DNA of 12,650 bases. Origin: Kitasatospora phosalacinea. Lineage in GTDB: Bacteria; Actinomycetota; Actinomycetes; Streptomycetales; Streptomycetaceae. Position numbers and translations under genes: made by a program. Position 1 is the first letter of the stretch. The number at the start of each line of letters is the position of its first letter. The notes under the pieces are model-generated. The model did no database searches. It saw nothing but the letters and a program-made list of their open reading frames with translations, and was not told the origin of the DNA. Of this stretch, positions 5,379-12,650 are shown piece after piece. The DNA lies in NCBI RefSeq assembly GCF_000717185.1, contig NZ_JNYE01000144.1:1-12650 (forward strand), given 5' to 3'.

Positions 5379-8300
5379 CTACCGGGCCCCTTCCCGCCCG
5401 GGGCCACCCTTCGGGGTGAGCAGCTGGACTCGGCTGCCGACCGGGTTGAGGTGGTGGATCACCAGGGCGTGCGCGAGCGGGGTGTGCAGCACCTGGCCCG
5501 GGCGGGTCGGGGCGAGGACGGGGGTGGCCAGGGCCGGGTCGAAGGGGTAGGGGCCGAGGGTGGCGAGGGCGTCGGCCGGGTCCTCGGCGGGGCCGGTCCA
5601 GAGGGTGTAGCGGGGGTGGGTGAGCGGGGGCAGGGCGGCGAGCCGGACGGGGAGCAGCAGGGTGTCGGAGTCGAGCAGGGCGGTGTCGGAGTCGCCCCAG
5701 CGGCCGTTGAGCGGCTGGACGTCGAGTTCGGCGCCGGTGCGGGCGTCCAGGGTGCGGGCGACCAGCACGTCGCTGCCCTTGAGGCGGTCGGCGACCACGG
5801 TCGCGTCGGGGGTGCCGTCGCCGTCGGCGTCGAGCGAGGCGCGCACGCCCAGGGTTCCGGCGGGGGTGGCGGCGGGGGCCCACAGCACGGCGGCCAGGTA
5901 GAGGGTGCCGCGGCCGTCGACGGCGGCCGCGGCGTGGCGGAGGTTCGCGGAGCGTTCGGCGGGGTCGTCGACGCAGAGTTCGGTGTCGGCGGCGGGGCAG
6001 TCGGGCCAGCGCGGGCCGTCGCCGCCCGGCTGCAGGGCGGTGAGCAGGCCGGGGCGGGGGTTCCCGGAGACGGCGAAGGTGGCGGCGGAGCCGAGCGCGG
6101 TGGCGTCGGAGGCGGCCCGCGGGGCGGCGAACAGCGGGACGCGCAGCGGCGGGAGGGTGTCGTCCGCGGGGGTGAGGGTGAGGCGGCCGGAGAGTTCGCC
6201 GCGGTAGCTGCGGGCGTGCCCGGCCTGCCGCAGGTCGAGGGTGGGGTCGGGGGTGCGGCCGAGGTCGGGGCCGAGCCGGAGCGTGACGGTGACGGTGGCG
6301 CTGCCGTGCGGCGGCAGGTCGACCCGGGCGGGCGAGATCCCGAAGGACGCGCCGGGCAGGGTGGTGGCGGGCGCGTAGCCGGTGGCGTAGGCCAGCGGGC
6401 GGTCGCCGAGGTTGCGGACGGTGACCTCGCGGGTGGCGGTGGCCGCGCCGGTGGCCTCGACCGGGCCGAAGGAGACGCCGACCGCGCCCTCGGTCTGCGC
6501 CGCGTACGCGAGCACGGGGGTGCGGACGGCGGCGTCGGCCCGGACGCGGCCGCTGCCGGTGCGTTCGGGGCCGTACACCGGGCCGGTGGAGCCGTCGTGC
6601 AGGTGGGTGTCGGTGGCGGTGTCCATCAGCGCGGCCTTGACCTCGGCGGCGTCGTAGTCGGGGTGCGCGGAGCGGACGAGCGCGGCCAGGCCGGACAGGT
6701 GCGGGGTGGCCATCGAGGTGCCGTCCTCGCGCATGCCGCCGCTGCCGGTGCCGACCCTGGCGGACCAGATGGTCTCGCCGGGGGCGGCCAGGTCGGGCTT
6801 GACGAGGCCGTCGACGCCGATGCCGCGGGAGGTGAAGGAGGCGAGGGTGTCGGTGCGCTGCGGCTGGTCCTGCGGGACGGCGCCGTGCAGCGGGTTGCCG
6901 GGGGTGGCGAGCCGGACGGTGACCGGGCCGCCGCCGAGCGCCGCCAGCAGCCGCTCGCCGTCGGCGCGGGCCAGGATCGCGGCCGGGATCCGGTCGTCCC
7001 CGGCGATCTCGCCGAGGTTGTCGCCGTCGGCGGCGTAGAGCGCGCCGACGGCTCCGGCGTCGGCGGCGTGGTCGGCGCGCGGGGCGGAGCCGCAGGCCCG
7101 GTCCGGGTCCTTGGTGGTCCAGCGCAGCACGGCGACCTTGCCGCGCAGCCGGTCGGCGTCGGCGGGCGTGAAGGGCGCGCAGCCGTCCGACTGGTCGGCG
7201 GGGACGGCGAGTTCGCCGCTGACCTCGGTGTCGTCCCAGTGGGCGTACTTGCTGCTCCAGTGCGCGGGGACGTTCCCGGCCAGGCCCGCGGGGGCGAGCA
7301 CGGTGATGCCGTCGGCGTCGCCGTGCGGGTCGACCGAGGCGGCGGCGGTGAGGACGCGGGCGGCGGTGCCGGGGCTGCCGCCGATGCCGTACACGTCGCC
7401 CTCGTTGCCGGAGGCGGCGACCACGACGGTGCCGAGGGCGGCGAGCCGGTCGGCGGCCAGCGCGTCGGCGTCGCCGGGGCGGCCGTAGGGGCTGCCGAGC
7501 GAGAGGTTGACCACGTCGAGGCGGTCGGAGAGGTCGCCGTCGCCGTTCGGGTCGGCGGCCAGGTCGAGGGCGGCGGCGAGCTGGTCGGTGGAGCCCTCGC
7601 AGCCGAACACCTTGATCGCGTAGAGCTGGGCGCCGGGGGCCGCGCCGGGGGCGACCCGGAAGTCGGCCGGGTCCAGGCCGGGCCGGTAGGGGCCGCGGTA
7701 GGGCCGGCCGTCGGCGGTGACGCCGAGCCCGGCGGCGGTGCCGGCCACGTGGGTGCCGTGGCCGTTGGCGGCGCAGTCGAGCGGGTTGTCGTCGGGGTGC
7801 GGGTCGGGCTGGTGGCGGGGCGAGGCCGGGTCGGGGTCGTAGTCGTCGCCGACCAGGTCCTTGCCGCCGGTCACCTTGGCGTTGGGGAACAGCCCGGCGG
7901 GCGCGGGCTTCGCGCCGTCCACCGCGCGGTACGCCTCGGGGGTGCCGGGGCCGCCGAAGTCGGCGTGGGTGTAGTCGATGCCGGAGTCGACGACGCCGAT
8001 CCGGACGCCCTCGCCGGTGTGGCCCGCGGGGCCGTCCCAGACCTGCGGGGCGCCGGTGAGCGGCACCGAGTACCCGTTGGCGCGCCGCTTGAGCGCGACG
8101 GGGCGGACGGCCCGCACCCCGGGCAGGGCGGCCAGCCGCGGGAGTTCGGCGGCGGGCAGCCGCAGCGCGAGGCCGCTGACCAGGGTGCGGGTGCGGTAGA
8201 GCGGGCGGGCGTCGGGGACGGCGCGCCGCAGGGCGGCGGTGAGCGCGTCCAACGAGCGGTCGGCGACGGCCCGTTGGCCGCTGCCCGCGCTCGCGGCGGC

Positions 8301-8507
8301 GCGCCGGGTCTGGTCGGGGGTGCGCAGTTCCCGGCGGGCGGTGTCCCGGGCGCGCTGCCAGGCGGTGGCGGCGGGCTCGGTGCCGAGCTCCAGGAACACG
8401 GTGGTGCTCGGGCCCTCCGCCGGCCGGGCGGCGGCGGCCGCCGTCGCGGGGGCGACGGCCGGGGCGAGCAGGGCGAGGGCGGCGAGGAGGCCGAGGGGGG
8501 TGCGCAC
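5379..8507 (-). CDS. Secreted subtilisin-like S8 family serine peptidase
   Basis: The product has about 1042 residues from the GTG at 8507. That start gives a clean Sec signal peptide: one Arg, a hydrophobic core L-G-L-L-A-A-L-A-L-L-A-P-A-V-A, then Ala-rich AxA sites. A GTG at 8552 would add 15 residues and is possible, but lacks a ribosome site. An I9-like propeptide (about 30-135) precedes the catalytic domain. The triad is Asp174 (V-V-D-S-G-I-D), His250 (N-G-H-G-T-H-V-A-G) and Ser598 (G-T-S-M-A-T-P-H), with oxyanion Asn368 (A-S-G-N-E-G). A PA-like insert (about 420-535) sits between Asn and Ser. Asp-rich D-P-N-G-D-G-D-L (about 319-326) and a C-terminal D-A-D-G-D-G-T look calcium-binding. 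The C-terminal 370 residues contain Fn3-like beta-rich sequence. No transmembrane anchor is evident. Substrate unknown. It lies amid amino-acid biosynthesis genes with no metabolic link. Confidence 0.93.
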   Translation of the reverse strand: MRTPLGLLAALALLAPAVAPATAAAAARPAEGPSTTVFLELGTEPAATAWQRARDTARRELRTPDQTRRAAASAGSGQRAVADRSLDALTAALRRAVPDARPLYRTRTLVSGLALRLPAAELPRLAALPGVRAVRPVALKRRANGYSVPLTGAPQVWDGPAGHTGEGVRIGVVDSGIDYTHADFGGPGTPEAYRAVDGAKPAPAGLFPNAKVTGGKDLVGDDYDPDPASPRHQPDPHPDDNPLDCAANGHGTHVAGTAAGLGVTADGRPYRGPYRPGLDPADFRVAPGAAPGAQLYAIKVFGCEGSTDQLAAALDLAADPNGDGDLSDRLDVVNLSLGSPYGRPGDADALAADRLAALGTVVVAASGNEGDVYGIGGSPGTAARVLTAAASVDPHGDADGITVLAPAGLAGNVPAHWSSKYAHWDDTEVSGELAVPADQSDGCAPFTPADADRLRGKVAVLRWTTKDPDRACGSAPRADHAADAGAVGALYAADGDNLGEIAGDDRIPAAILARADGERLLAALGGGPVTVRLATPGNPLHGAVPQDQPQRTDTLASFTSRGIGVDGLVKPDLAAPGETIWSARVGTGSGGMREDGTSMATPHLSGLAALVRSAHPDYDAAEVKAALMDTATDTHLHDGSTGPVYGPERTGSGRVRADAAVRTPVLAYAAQTEGAVGVSFGPVEATGAATATREVTVRNLGDRPLAYATGYAPATTLPGASFGISPARVDLPPHGSATVTVTLRLGPDLGRTPDPTLDLRQAGHARSYRGELSGRLTLTPADDTLPPLRVPLFAAPRAASDATALGSAATFAVSGNPRPGLLTALQPGGDGPRWPDCPAADTELCVDDPAERSANLRHAAAAVDGRGTLYLAAVLWAPAATPAGTLGVRASLDADGDGTPDATVVADRLKGSDVLVARTLDARTGAELDVQPLNGRWGDSDTALLDSDTLLLPVRLAALPPLTHPRYTLWTGPAEDPADALATLGPYPFDPALATPVLAPTRPGQVLHTPLAHALVIHHLNPVGSRVQLLTPKGGPGREGAR

Positions 8508-8513
8508 GGCCCC

Positions 8514-8519
8514 AAGGTA
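8514..8519 (-). promoter_or_regulatory. Candidate -10 box upstream of the S8 peptidase GTG
   Basis: TACCTT on the minus strand fits TANNNT and ends 6 nt before the GTG at 8507, compatible with a leaderless transcript. No good -35 is visible at 16-18 nt. This box lies inside the frame if the alternative start at 8552 is used, so it also bears on the start choice. Confidence 0.3.
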
Positions 8520-8557
8520 GGAGCCGCCGGAGGGCCGGGGGCGGAGGTTCACCCGTT

Positions 8558-8576
8558 GGGTGACACGCCGTCACCC
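8558..8576. promoter_or_regulatory. Perfect 7-bp dyad resembling a BldD box
   Basis: GGGTGAC-ACGCC-GTCACCC is a perfect inverted repeat. Its core, TGAC-N5-GTCA (8561-8573), fits the half-site spacing of the BldD operator (TnAC-N5-GTnA), although the central bases differ from the preferred C-(A/T)-G. It sits just upstream of the peptidase and 27 nt past the small-peptide stop, so it could also be a hairpin terminator for the small gene. Confidence 0.45.
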
Positions 8577-8602
8577 GTCCGGCCCAGCAGGGGCGTTGGC
8601 GT

Positions 8603-8776
8603 TCAGTCGCCGATCGGGGCGCCGTTGTCGCGGCGGTCGAGGGCGCGCTGCAGGGCGGCGGCGGTGCGGGGGTCGGCCGGGAGGGCGCGGCGGCGGCGCG
8701 GGGCCTGGGCGGCGCGGGCGGCGACGGCCGCGGTGGTGGCGGTGGGGGCGGTGGTGCGGTCTGCGACGAACGGCAT
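8603..8776 (-). CDS. Small Arg/Ala-rich peptide of unknown function (57 aa)
   Basis: I do not recognise a named family. The ATG at 8776 has an excellent ribosome site (AAGGAG, 6-nt spacer), which is the main evidence that this short frame is real. The product has no Cys, no Lys and one Phe. It comprises a Thr/Ala-rich N-terminal half, a run of four Arg (27-30), then D-P-R-T-A-A-A-L-Q-R-A-L-D-R-R-D (35-50), a probable amphipathic helix, and the tail N-G-A-P-I-G-D. There is no signal peptide or membrane segment. The frame stays open upstream to 8908, but the extra residues lack a ribosome site. It lies 95 nt before the S8 peptidase start on the same strand and downstream of a plausible promoter (8923-8951). 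It could be a small regulatory protein or a peptide precursor; nothing seen here decides. Confidence 0.65.
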   Translation of the reverse strand: MPFVADRTTAPTATTAAVAARAAQAPRRRRALPADPRTAAALQRALDRRDNGAPIGD

Positions 8777-8903
8777 ACCGGGCTCCTTGGTGCGGGGGCG
8801 CAGCGGCGCGCTGGAGGGATGAGCGGGGGTACGCCGAGCAGGGGTCGCCTGCCGCACCGCGTACGGGTCGGACGGGCCATGCGCCCCGGCGTTGTGGGGG
8901 TGG

Positions 8904-8932
8904 CGCACCGTACGACTACTCCACGGTACGAC
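8904..8932. repeat. Two 10-bp repeats overlapping a promoter
   Basis: ACCGTACGAC (8907-8916) and ACGGTACGAC (8923-8932) differ at one base and start 16 bp apart. The same sequence also forms a dyad, CGCACCGT (8904-8911) against ACGGTACG (8923-8930), with 7 of 8 bases complementary. The right-hand copy covers the -10 box and the left-hand copy the expected transcription start of the small-peptide promoter, which is where a repressor would bind. Confidence 0.45.
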
Positions 8933-8951
8933 GGGGAGGCCGCGAGGTCAG
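8923..8951 (-). promoter_or_regulatory. Candidate sigma-70-type (HrdB) promoter for the small-peptide gene
   Basis: On the minus strand, CTGACC (8946-8951) is followed after exactly 17 nt by TACCGT (8923-8928). This is 4 of 6 matches to TTGACA plus a TANNNT -10. Transcription would start near 8916, giving a leader of about 140 nt before the ATG at 8776. It is the best-formed promoter I found in the window. Confidence 0.5.
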
Positions 8952-8979
8952 CAGATTTACTTGGATTTCCTAGTATCTG
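8952..8979. promoter_or_regulatory. AT-rich near-palindromic operator candidate
   Basis: TACTTGGA-TT-TCCTAGTA (8958-8975) is an 18-bp inverted repeat with 7 of 8 half-site bases complementary. Outer arms CAGA (8952-8955) and TCTG (8976-8979) also match, with 2 unpaired bases on the left. Its GC content is far below its surroundings. The inner palindrome begins 7 bp upstream of the -35 hexamer at 8946-8951, a typical activator position, and the outer left arm abuts that hexamer. The cognate regulator is unknown. Confidence 0.55.
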
Positions 8980-9003
8980 AGACGGGGTTCACGCCCGGGC
9001 ATG

Positions 9004-9042
9004 CGAACGGCCCTTCCGCCTCAAGGTCGGAAGGGCCGTTCG
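9004..9042 (-). terminator. Strong hairpin terminator downstream of serA
   Basis: A perfect 15-bp stem (9004-9018 with 9028-9042) has a 9-nt loop and begins 16 nt after the serA stop. It separates serA from the operator and promoter region at 8923-8979. Confidence 0.85.
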
Positions 9043-9057
9043 GTGGCTGGTGGAGCG

Positions 9058-10638
9058 TCAGCCCAGGTTGACCGCGCGGGCGAACTTGGCGCCGATCGCG
9101 GCGGCGATCTCGGCCAGGACCTCCTGGGAGACCTCGCTGTCCACGGTGATCGAGGCCAGCGCGTTGTCGCCGTCGCGGGCGACCTGCATGCCCGCGATGT
9201 TGATGCCCGCGTCGCCGAGGATCCGGCCGAGGGTGCCGACCACGCCGGGGCGGTCCTCGTAGTGGAAGAACGCCATGTGGTCGGTGAGCGCCACGTCGAC
9301 GTCGAAGCCGTCCACGCCGACGATCTTCTGGGTCTGCTTCGGGCCGGAGAGGGTGCCGGAGATCGACACCTCGCCGCCGTCCGCCAGGGTGCCGCGGACG
9401 GTGATCACGTTGCGGTGCTCGGGCGACTCGCTGGAGGTGGTCAGCCGCACCTCGACGCCGCGCTCCTGGGCGAACAGCGGGGCGTTGACGTAGGACACCG
9501 TCTCGGCCACCACGTCCTCGAACACGCCCTTCAGCGCGGACAGTTCGAGCACCTTCACGTCGTGCTGGGTGATCTCGCCGCGGACCTCGACGTCCAGGCG
9601 GACGGCGACCTCGCCGGCCAGCGCGGTGAAGATCCGGCCGAGCTTCTCGGCGAGCGGCAGGCCCGGGCGCACGTCCTCGGCGATCACGCCGCCCTGGACG
9701 TTGACCGCGTCCGGCACCAGCTCGCCGGCCAGCGCCAGGCGCACCGACTTGGCGACCGCGATGCCGGCCTTCTCCTGCGCCTCGTCGGTGGAGGCGCCCA
9801 GGTGCGGGGTGGCGACCACGTTGTCGAACGCGAACAGCGGCGAGTCGGTGCACGGCTCCTTCGCGTACACGTCCAGGCCGGCGCCGGCGACCCGGCCCTC
9901 CTGCAGCGCCCGGACGAGCGCCTCCTCGTCGACGATGCCGCCGCGGGCGGCGTTGACGATCCGCACGGTCGGCTTGACCTTGTGCAGCGCCTCGTCGCCG
10001 ATCAGGCCGATGGTCTCCGGGGTCTTCGGGAGGTGGACGGTGATGAAGTCCGCGACCTCCAGCAGCTCCTCCAGGGAGAGCAGCTTGACGCCCATCTGGG
10101 CCGCACGGGCGGCCTGGATGTAGGGGTCGTACGCGACGATCTTCATGCCGAACGCGGACATCCGCTGCGCGACCAGGACGCCGATCCGGCCGAGGCCGAC
10201 CACGCCGAGGACCTTCTCGCTCAGCTCGACGCCGGTGTACTTGTTGCGCTTCCACTCGCCGCCCTTGAGCGCGGCGTTGGCGGGCGCGATGTTGCGGGCG
10301 ACCGAGATCAGCAGGCCGCAGGCCAGCTCGGCGGCGGTGACGATGTTGGAGGTCGGTGCGTTGACGACCATCACGCCGGCCTTGGTGGAGGCGGCCACGT
10401 CCACATTGTCCAGGCCGACGCCGGCCCGGGCGACGACCTTGAGCTTCTTCGCGGCGGCCAGCGCCTCGGCGTCCACCTTGGTGGCGGAGCGGATCAGGAT
10501 GGCGTCGACGTCGGCGATCGCGGTCAGCAGCTCGGCGCGGTCGGCGCCGTTGCAGTGGCGGATCTCGAAGTCGGGGCCCAGCGCGTCAACGGTGGCGGGC
10601 GACAGCTCTTCGGCGATCAGTACGACAGATTTGCTCAC
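9058..10638 (-). CDS. serA: D-3-phosphoglycerate dehydrogenase (long, ACT-domain type)
   Basis: The 526-residue enzyme oxidises 3-phosphoglycerate to 3-phosphohydroxypyruvate with NAD+, the first committed step of serine synthesis. The Rossmann motif is G-V-V-G-L-G-R-I-G (145-153). The catalytic residues of the D-2-hydroxyacid dehydrogenase family are Arg232 (N-A-A-R-G-G), Glu261 (A-K-E-P) and His279 (T-P-H-L-G-A). After the catalytic core comes the intervening (ASB) domain (about 315-450) and a C-terminal ACT domain (about 455-526). This architecture is shared with the M. tuberculosis enzyme, where serine feeds back through the ACT domain. The start is a GTG at 10638 with AAGGA 9 nt upstream. 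A 213-nt gap and an ilvC terminator precede it, so it probably has its own promoter. Confidence 0.96.
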   Translation of the reverse strand: MSKSVVLIAEELSPATVDALGPDFEIRHCNGADRAELLTAIADVDAILIRSATKVDAEALAAAKKLKVVARAGVGLDNVDVAASTKAGVMVVNAPTSNIVTAAELACGLLISVARNIAPANAALKGGEWKRNKYTGVELSEKVLGVVGLGRIGVLVAQRMSAFGMKIVAYDPYIQAARAAQMGVKLLSLEELLEVADFITVHLPKTPETIGLIGDEALHKVKPTVRIVNAARGGIVDEEALVRALQEGRVAGAGLDVYAKEPCTDSPLFAFDNVVATPHLGASTDEAQEKAGIAVAKSVRLALAGELVPDAVNVQGGVIAEDVRPGLPLAEKLGRIFTALAGEVAVRLDVEVRGEITQHDVKVLELSALKGVFEDVVAETVSYVNAPLFAQERGVEVRLTTSSESPEHRNVITVRGTLADGGEVSISGTLSGPKQTQKIVGVDGFDVDVALTDHMAFFHYEDRPGVVGTLGRILGDAGINIAGMQVARDGDNALASITVDSEVSQEVLAEIAAAIGAKFARAVNLG

Positions 10639-10789
10639 GACAGTGTGTCCTTAACTGTCCGGTTCACCCCGCCGCACGGAGGTGGCGCGCACAGGGCGGG
10701 GGAAGGTGGCATGTCGCGTAGCTAGACGCACGACGCTGTGGGCCTGACGCGTGGTTCGGAGTCTATCGGCGGGGCGGTGCGGGGACTGC

Positions 10790-10818
10790 TCCCGTCCGGC
10801 GAAATCACCCGGACGGGA
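10790..10818 (-). terminator. Hairpin terminator downstream of ilvC
   Basis: A perfect 10-bp stem (10790-10799 with 10809-10818) has a 9-nt loop, 33 nt past the ilvC stop on the minus strand. Confidence 0.75.
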
Positions 10819-10826
10819 ACAGCCTT

Positions 10827-10836
10827 GTTGTACAAC
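10827..10836. repeat. Perfect 10-bp palindrome GTTGTACAAC
   Basis: A fully symmetric, relatively AT-rich palindrome lies between the ilvC stop and its terminator. It could be part of the 3' structure of the ilvC transcript or a protein site; no role is evident. Confidence 0.4.
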
Positions 10837-10851
10837 CGGGACGGGGGAGGC

Positions 10852-11889
<1,038 letters not shown>

Positions 11890-11937
11890 CTACGGTAGGC
11901 GCACCCGGCGGACTTCGATGGCAGTGCTCAGTTGGTA

Positions 11938-11968
11938 AGACGGTGGTGCCGCGCGGAGCGCGCCGTCT
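11938..11968 (-). terminator. Structured element between ilvN and ilvC
   Basis: AGACGG (11938-11943) pairs with CCGTCT (11963-11968), enclosing a second short stem of alternating G and C (11951-11955 with 11959-11963, competing at one base) and an unpaired 7-nt bulge. It is 34 nt past the ilvN stop and could attenuate or partly terminate transcription between ilvN and ilvC. Confidence 0.4.
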
Positions 11969-12002
11969 GAGGGTGGTGGTGGGCGACGGGTGGGCGGCCG
12001 CG

Positions 12003-12536
12003 TCAGGCGGAGCGCTCCAGCGCGCGCAGCGACCGGTCGGTGATGGAGCGGGCGCCGCGGCCGATCGCGACCAGACCGGACTGCACCAACTCCTTGATGC
12101 CGTACGGCTCCAGCATCCGCAGCATGGCCTCCAGCTTGTCGGAGGAGCCGGTGGCCTCGATGGTCACCGCGTCGGGCGACACGTCGACGGTCTTGGCGCG
12201 GAACAGCTGGACGATCTCGGTGACCTGGGAGCGGCTCTCCGCGTCGGCCCGGACCTTGACCAGGACCAGTTCGCGCTGGACGGCCTGGGCCTGGTCCAGC
12301 TCGACGATCTTGATCACGTTGACCAGCTTGTTGAGCTGCTTGGTGACCTGCTCCAGCGGCAGCTCCTCGACGTTGACCACGATGGTCATCCGGGAGATGT
12401 CGGGGTGCTCGGTCGGGCCGACCGCGAGCGAGTCGATGTTGAACCCGCGGCGGGAGAACAGCGAGGCGATCCGGGCGAGCACGCCGGGCTTGTTCTCGAC
12501 CAGGACGGACAGGGTGTGCTTGGACATGGTGGTCAT
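12003..12536 (-). CDS. ilvN: Acetolactate synthase small (regulatory) subunit
   Basis: The 177-residue protein binds the catalytic IlvB subunit, raises its activity and carries valine feedback. An N-terminal ACT domain (about 7-80) shows the signature L-S-V-L-V-E-N-K-P-G-V-L-A-R-I-A-S-L-F-S-R-R-G-F-N-I. A C-terminal small-subunit domain (about 87-160) contains R-E-L-V-L-V-K-V and the Ile/Glu-rich text typical of the family. It ends G-R-G-A-R-S-I-T-D-R-S-L-R-A-L-E-R-S-A, as in streptomycete orthologues. The first ATG (12536) has only a weak ribosome site; a second ATG 9 nt later (12527) begins M-S-K-H-T-L, where many homologues start. The gap to ilvB is 15 nt, so the two are surely cotranscribed. 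Confidence 0.96.
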   Translation of the reverse strand: MTTMSKHTLSVLVENKPGVLARIASLFSRRGFNIDSLAVGPTEHPDISRMTIVVNVEELPLEQVTKQLNKLVNVIKIVELDQAQAVQRELVLVKVRADAESRSQVTEIVQLFRAKTVDVSPDAVTIEATGSSDKLEAMLRMLEPYGIKELVQSGLVAIGRGARSITDRSLRALERSA

Positions 12537-12551
12537 CGCTTTCTGGTCCGG

Positions 12552-12650
12552 TCAGTCCAGGTCGTCGCCGAAGTCGGGGCGGACGCCCCGGGCGAACTGG
12601 ATCTCGTCGTTGGAGGTGCCCGCGGCGACCATCGGCCAGACCATCGCGTC
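12552..12650 (-). CDS. ilvB: Acetolactate synthase large (catalytic) subunit, C-terminal fragment
   Basis: The last 32 residues of a minus-strand protein run off the window edge and end at a TGA (12552-12554). The text [18 protein letters not shown] matches the C-terminus of actinobacterial IlvB, the ThDP-dependent enzyme that condenses pyruvate with pyruvate or 2-oxobutyrate. Its position directly before ilvN (15-nt gap) supports the call. The ThDP and FAD motifs lie outside the window. Confidence 0.92.
   Translation of the reverse strand, partial: DAMVWPMVAAGTSNDEIQFARGVRPDFGDDLD

Noticed and set aside
5007..8822. A 1271-codon plus-strand open frame antisense to the S8 peptidase
   Set aside because: It is Gly/Val/Ala/Arg low-complexity sequence, as expected opposite a GC-rich gene, and it runs through leuB and intergenic control sites. 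The minus-strand frame has a complete catalytic triad.
5338..8880. A 1180-codon minus-strand frame overlapping the S8 peptidase
   Set aside because: It is another frame of the same strand, almost entirely Arg/Pro/Ala/His repeats and without motifs.

Overview
The window is very GC-rich actinobacterial DNA, most likely from Streptomyces, Kitasatospora or a close relative. This rests on strong third-position GC, frequent GTG starts, and protein sequences that read as streptomycete orthologues. Almost everything lies on the minus strand, so transcription runs from high to low coordinates. The order ilvB-ilvN-ilvC-serA-...-leuB resembles the M. tuberculosis cluster (ilvB1, ilvN, ilvC, serA1, leuB), with ilvE and cimA added downstream as in Streptomyces.

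Region by region. At 1-99 (+) is the C-terminus of a conservon-type (CvnD-like) small GTPase. It converges on cimA across a strong shared hairpin terminator (133-164). cimA (190-1794, -) encodes citramalate synthase. Upstream of it, 333 nt without a gene hold a minus-strand intrinsic terminator (11-bp stem followed by UUUGUUUUG) and an AT-rich patch with tandem ATT codons, which I read as a candidate attenuator. A Uma2-family endonuclease-like gene (2128-2692, -) follows, broken by one extra G. Next come ilvE (2793-3905, -) and leuB (4088-5125, -). A large secreted subtilisin-like S8 peptidase (5379-8507, -) and a 57-codon gene for a small Arg/Ala-rich peptide (8603-8776, -) interrupt the amino-acid genes. 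Then serA (9058-10638, -), ilvC (10852-11850, -), ilvN (12003-12536, -) and the 3' end of ilvB (12552-12650, -) complete the window.

How the genes work together. CimA makes citramalate from pyruvate and acetyl-CoA, an entry to 2-oxobutyrate for isoleucine. LeuB serves the leucine pathway and probably the citramalate route. IlvBN and IlvC run the shared valine/isoleucine steps, IlvE does the final transamination, and SerA starts serine synthesis. Hairpins after most genes suggest several transcription units, with ilvB-ilvN tightly coupled (15-nt gap).

The least explained part is about 8500-8980: an AT-rich near-palindrome, a recognisable promoter with two direct repeats, an unrecognised small peptide gene, a BldD-like dyad and then the peptidase. 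The candidate cimA attenuator is the other region most worth testing.
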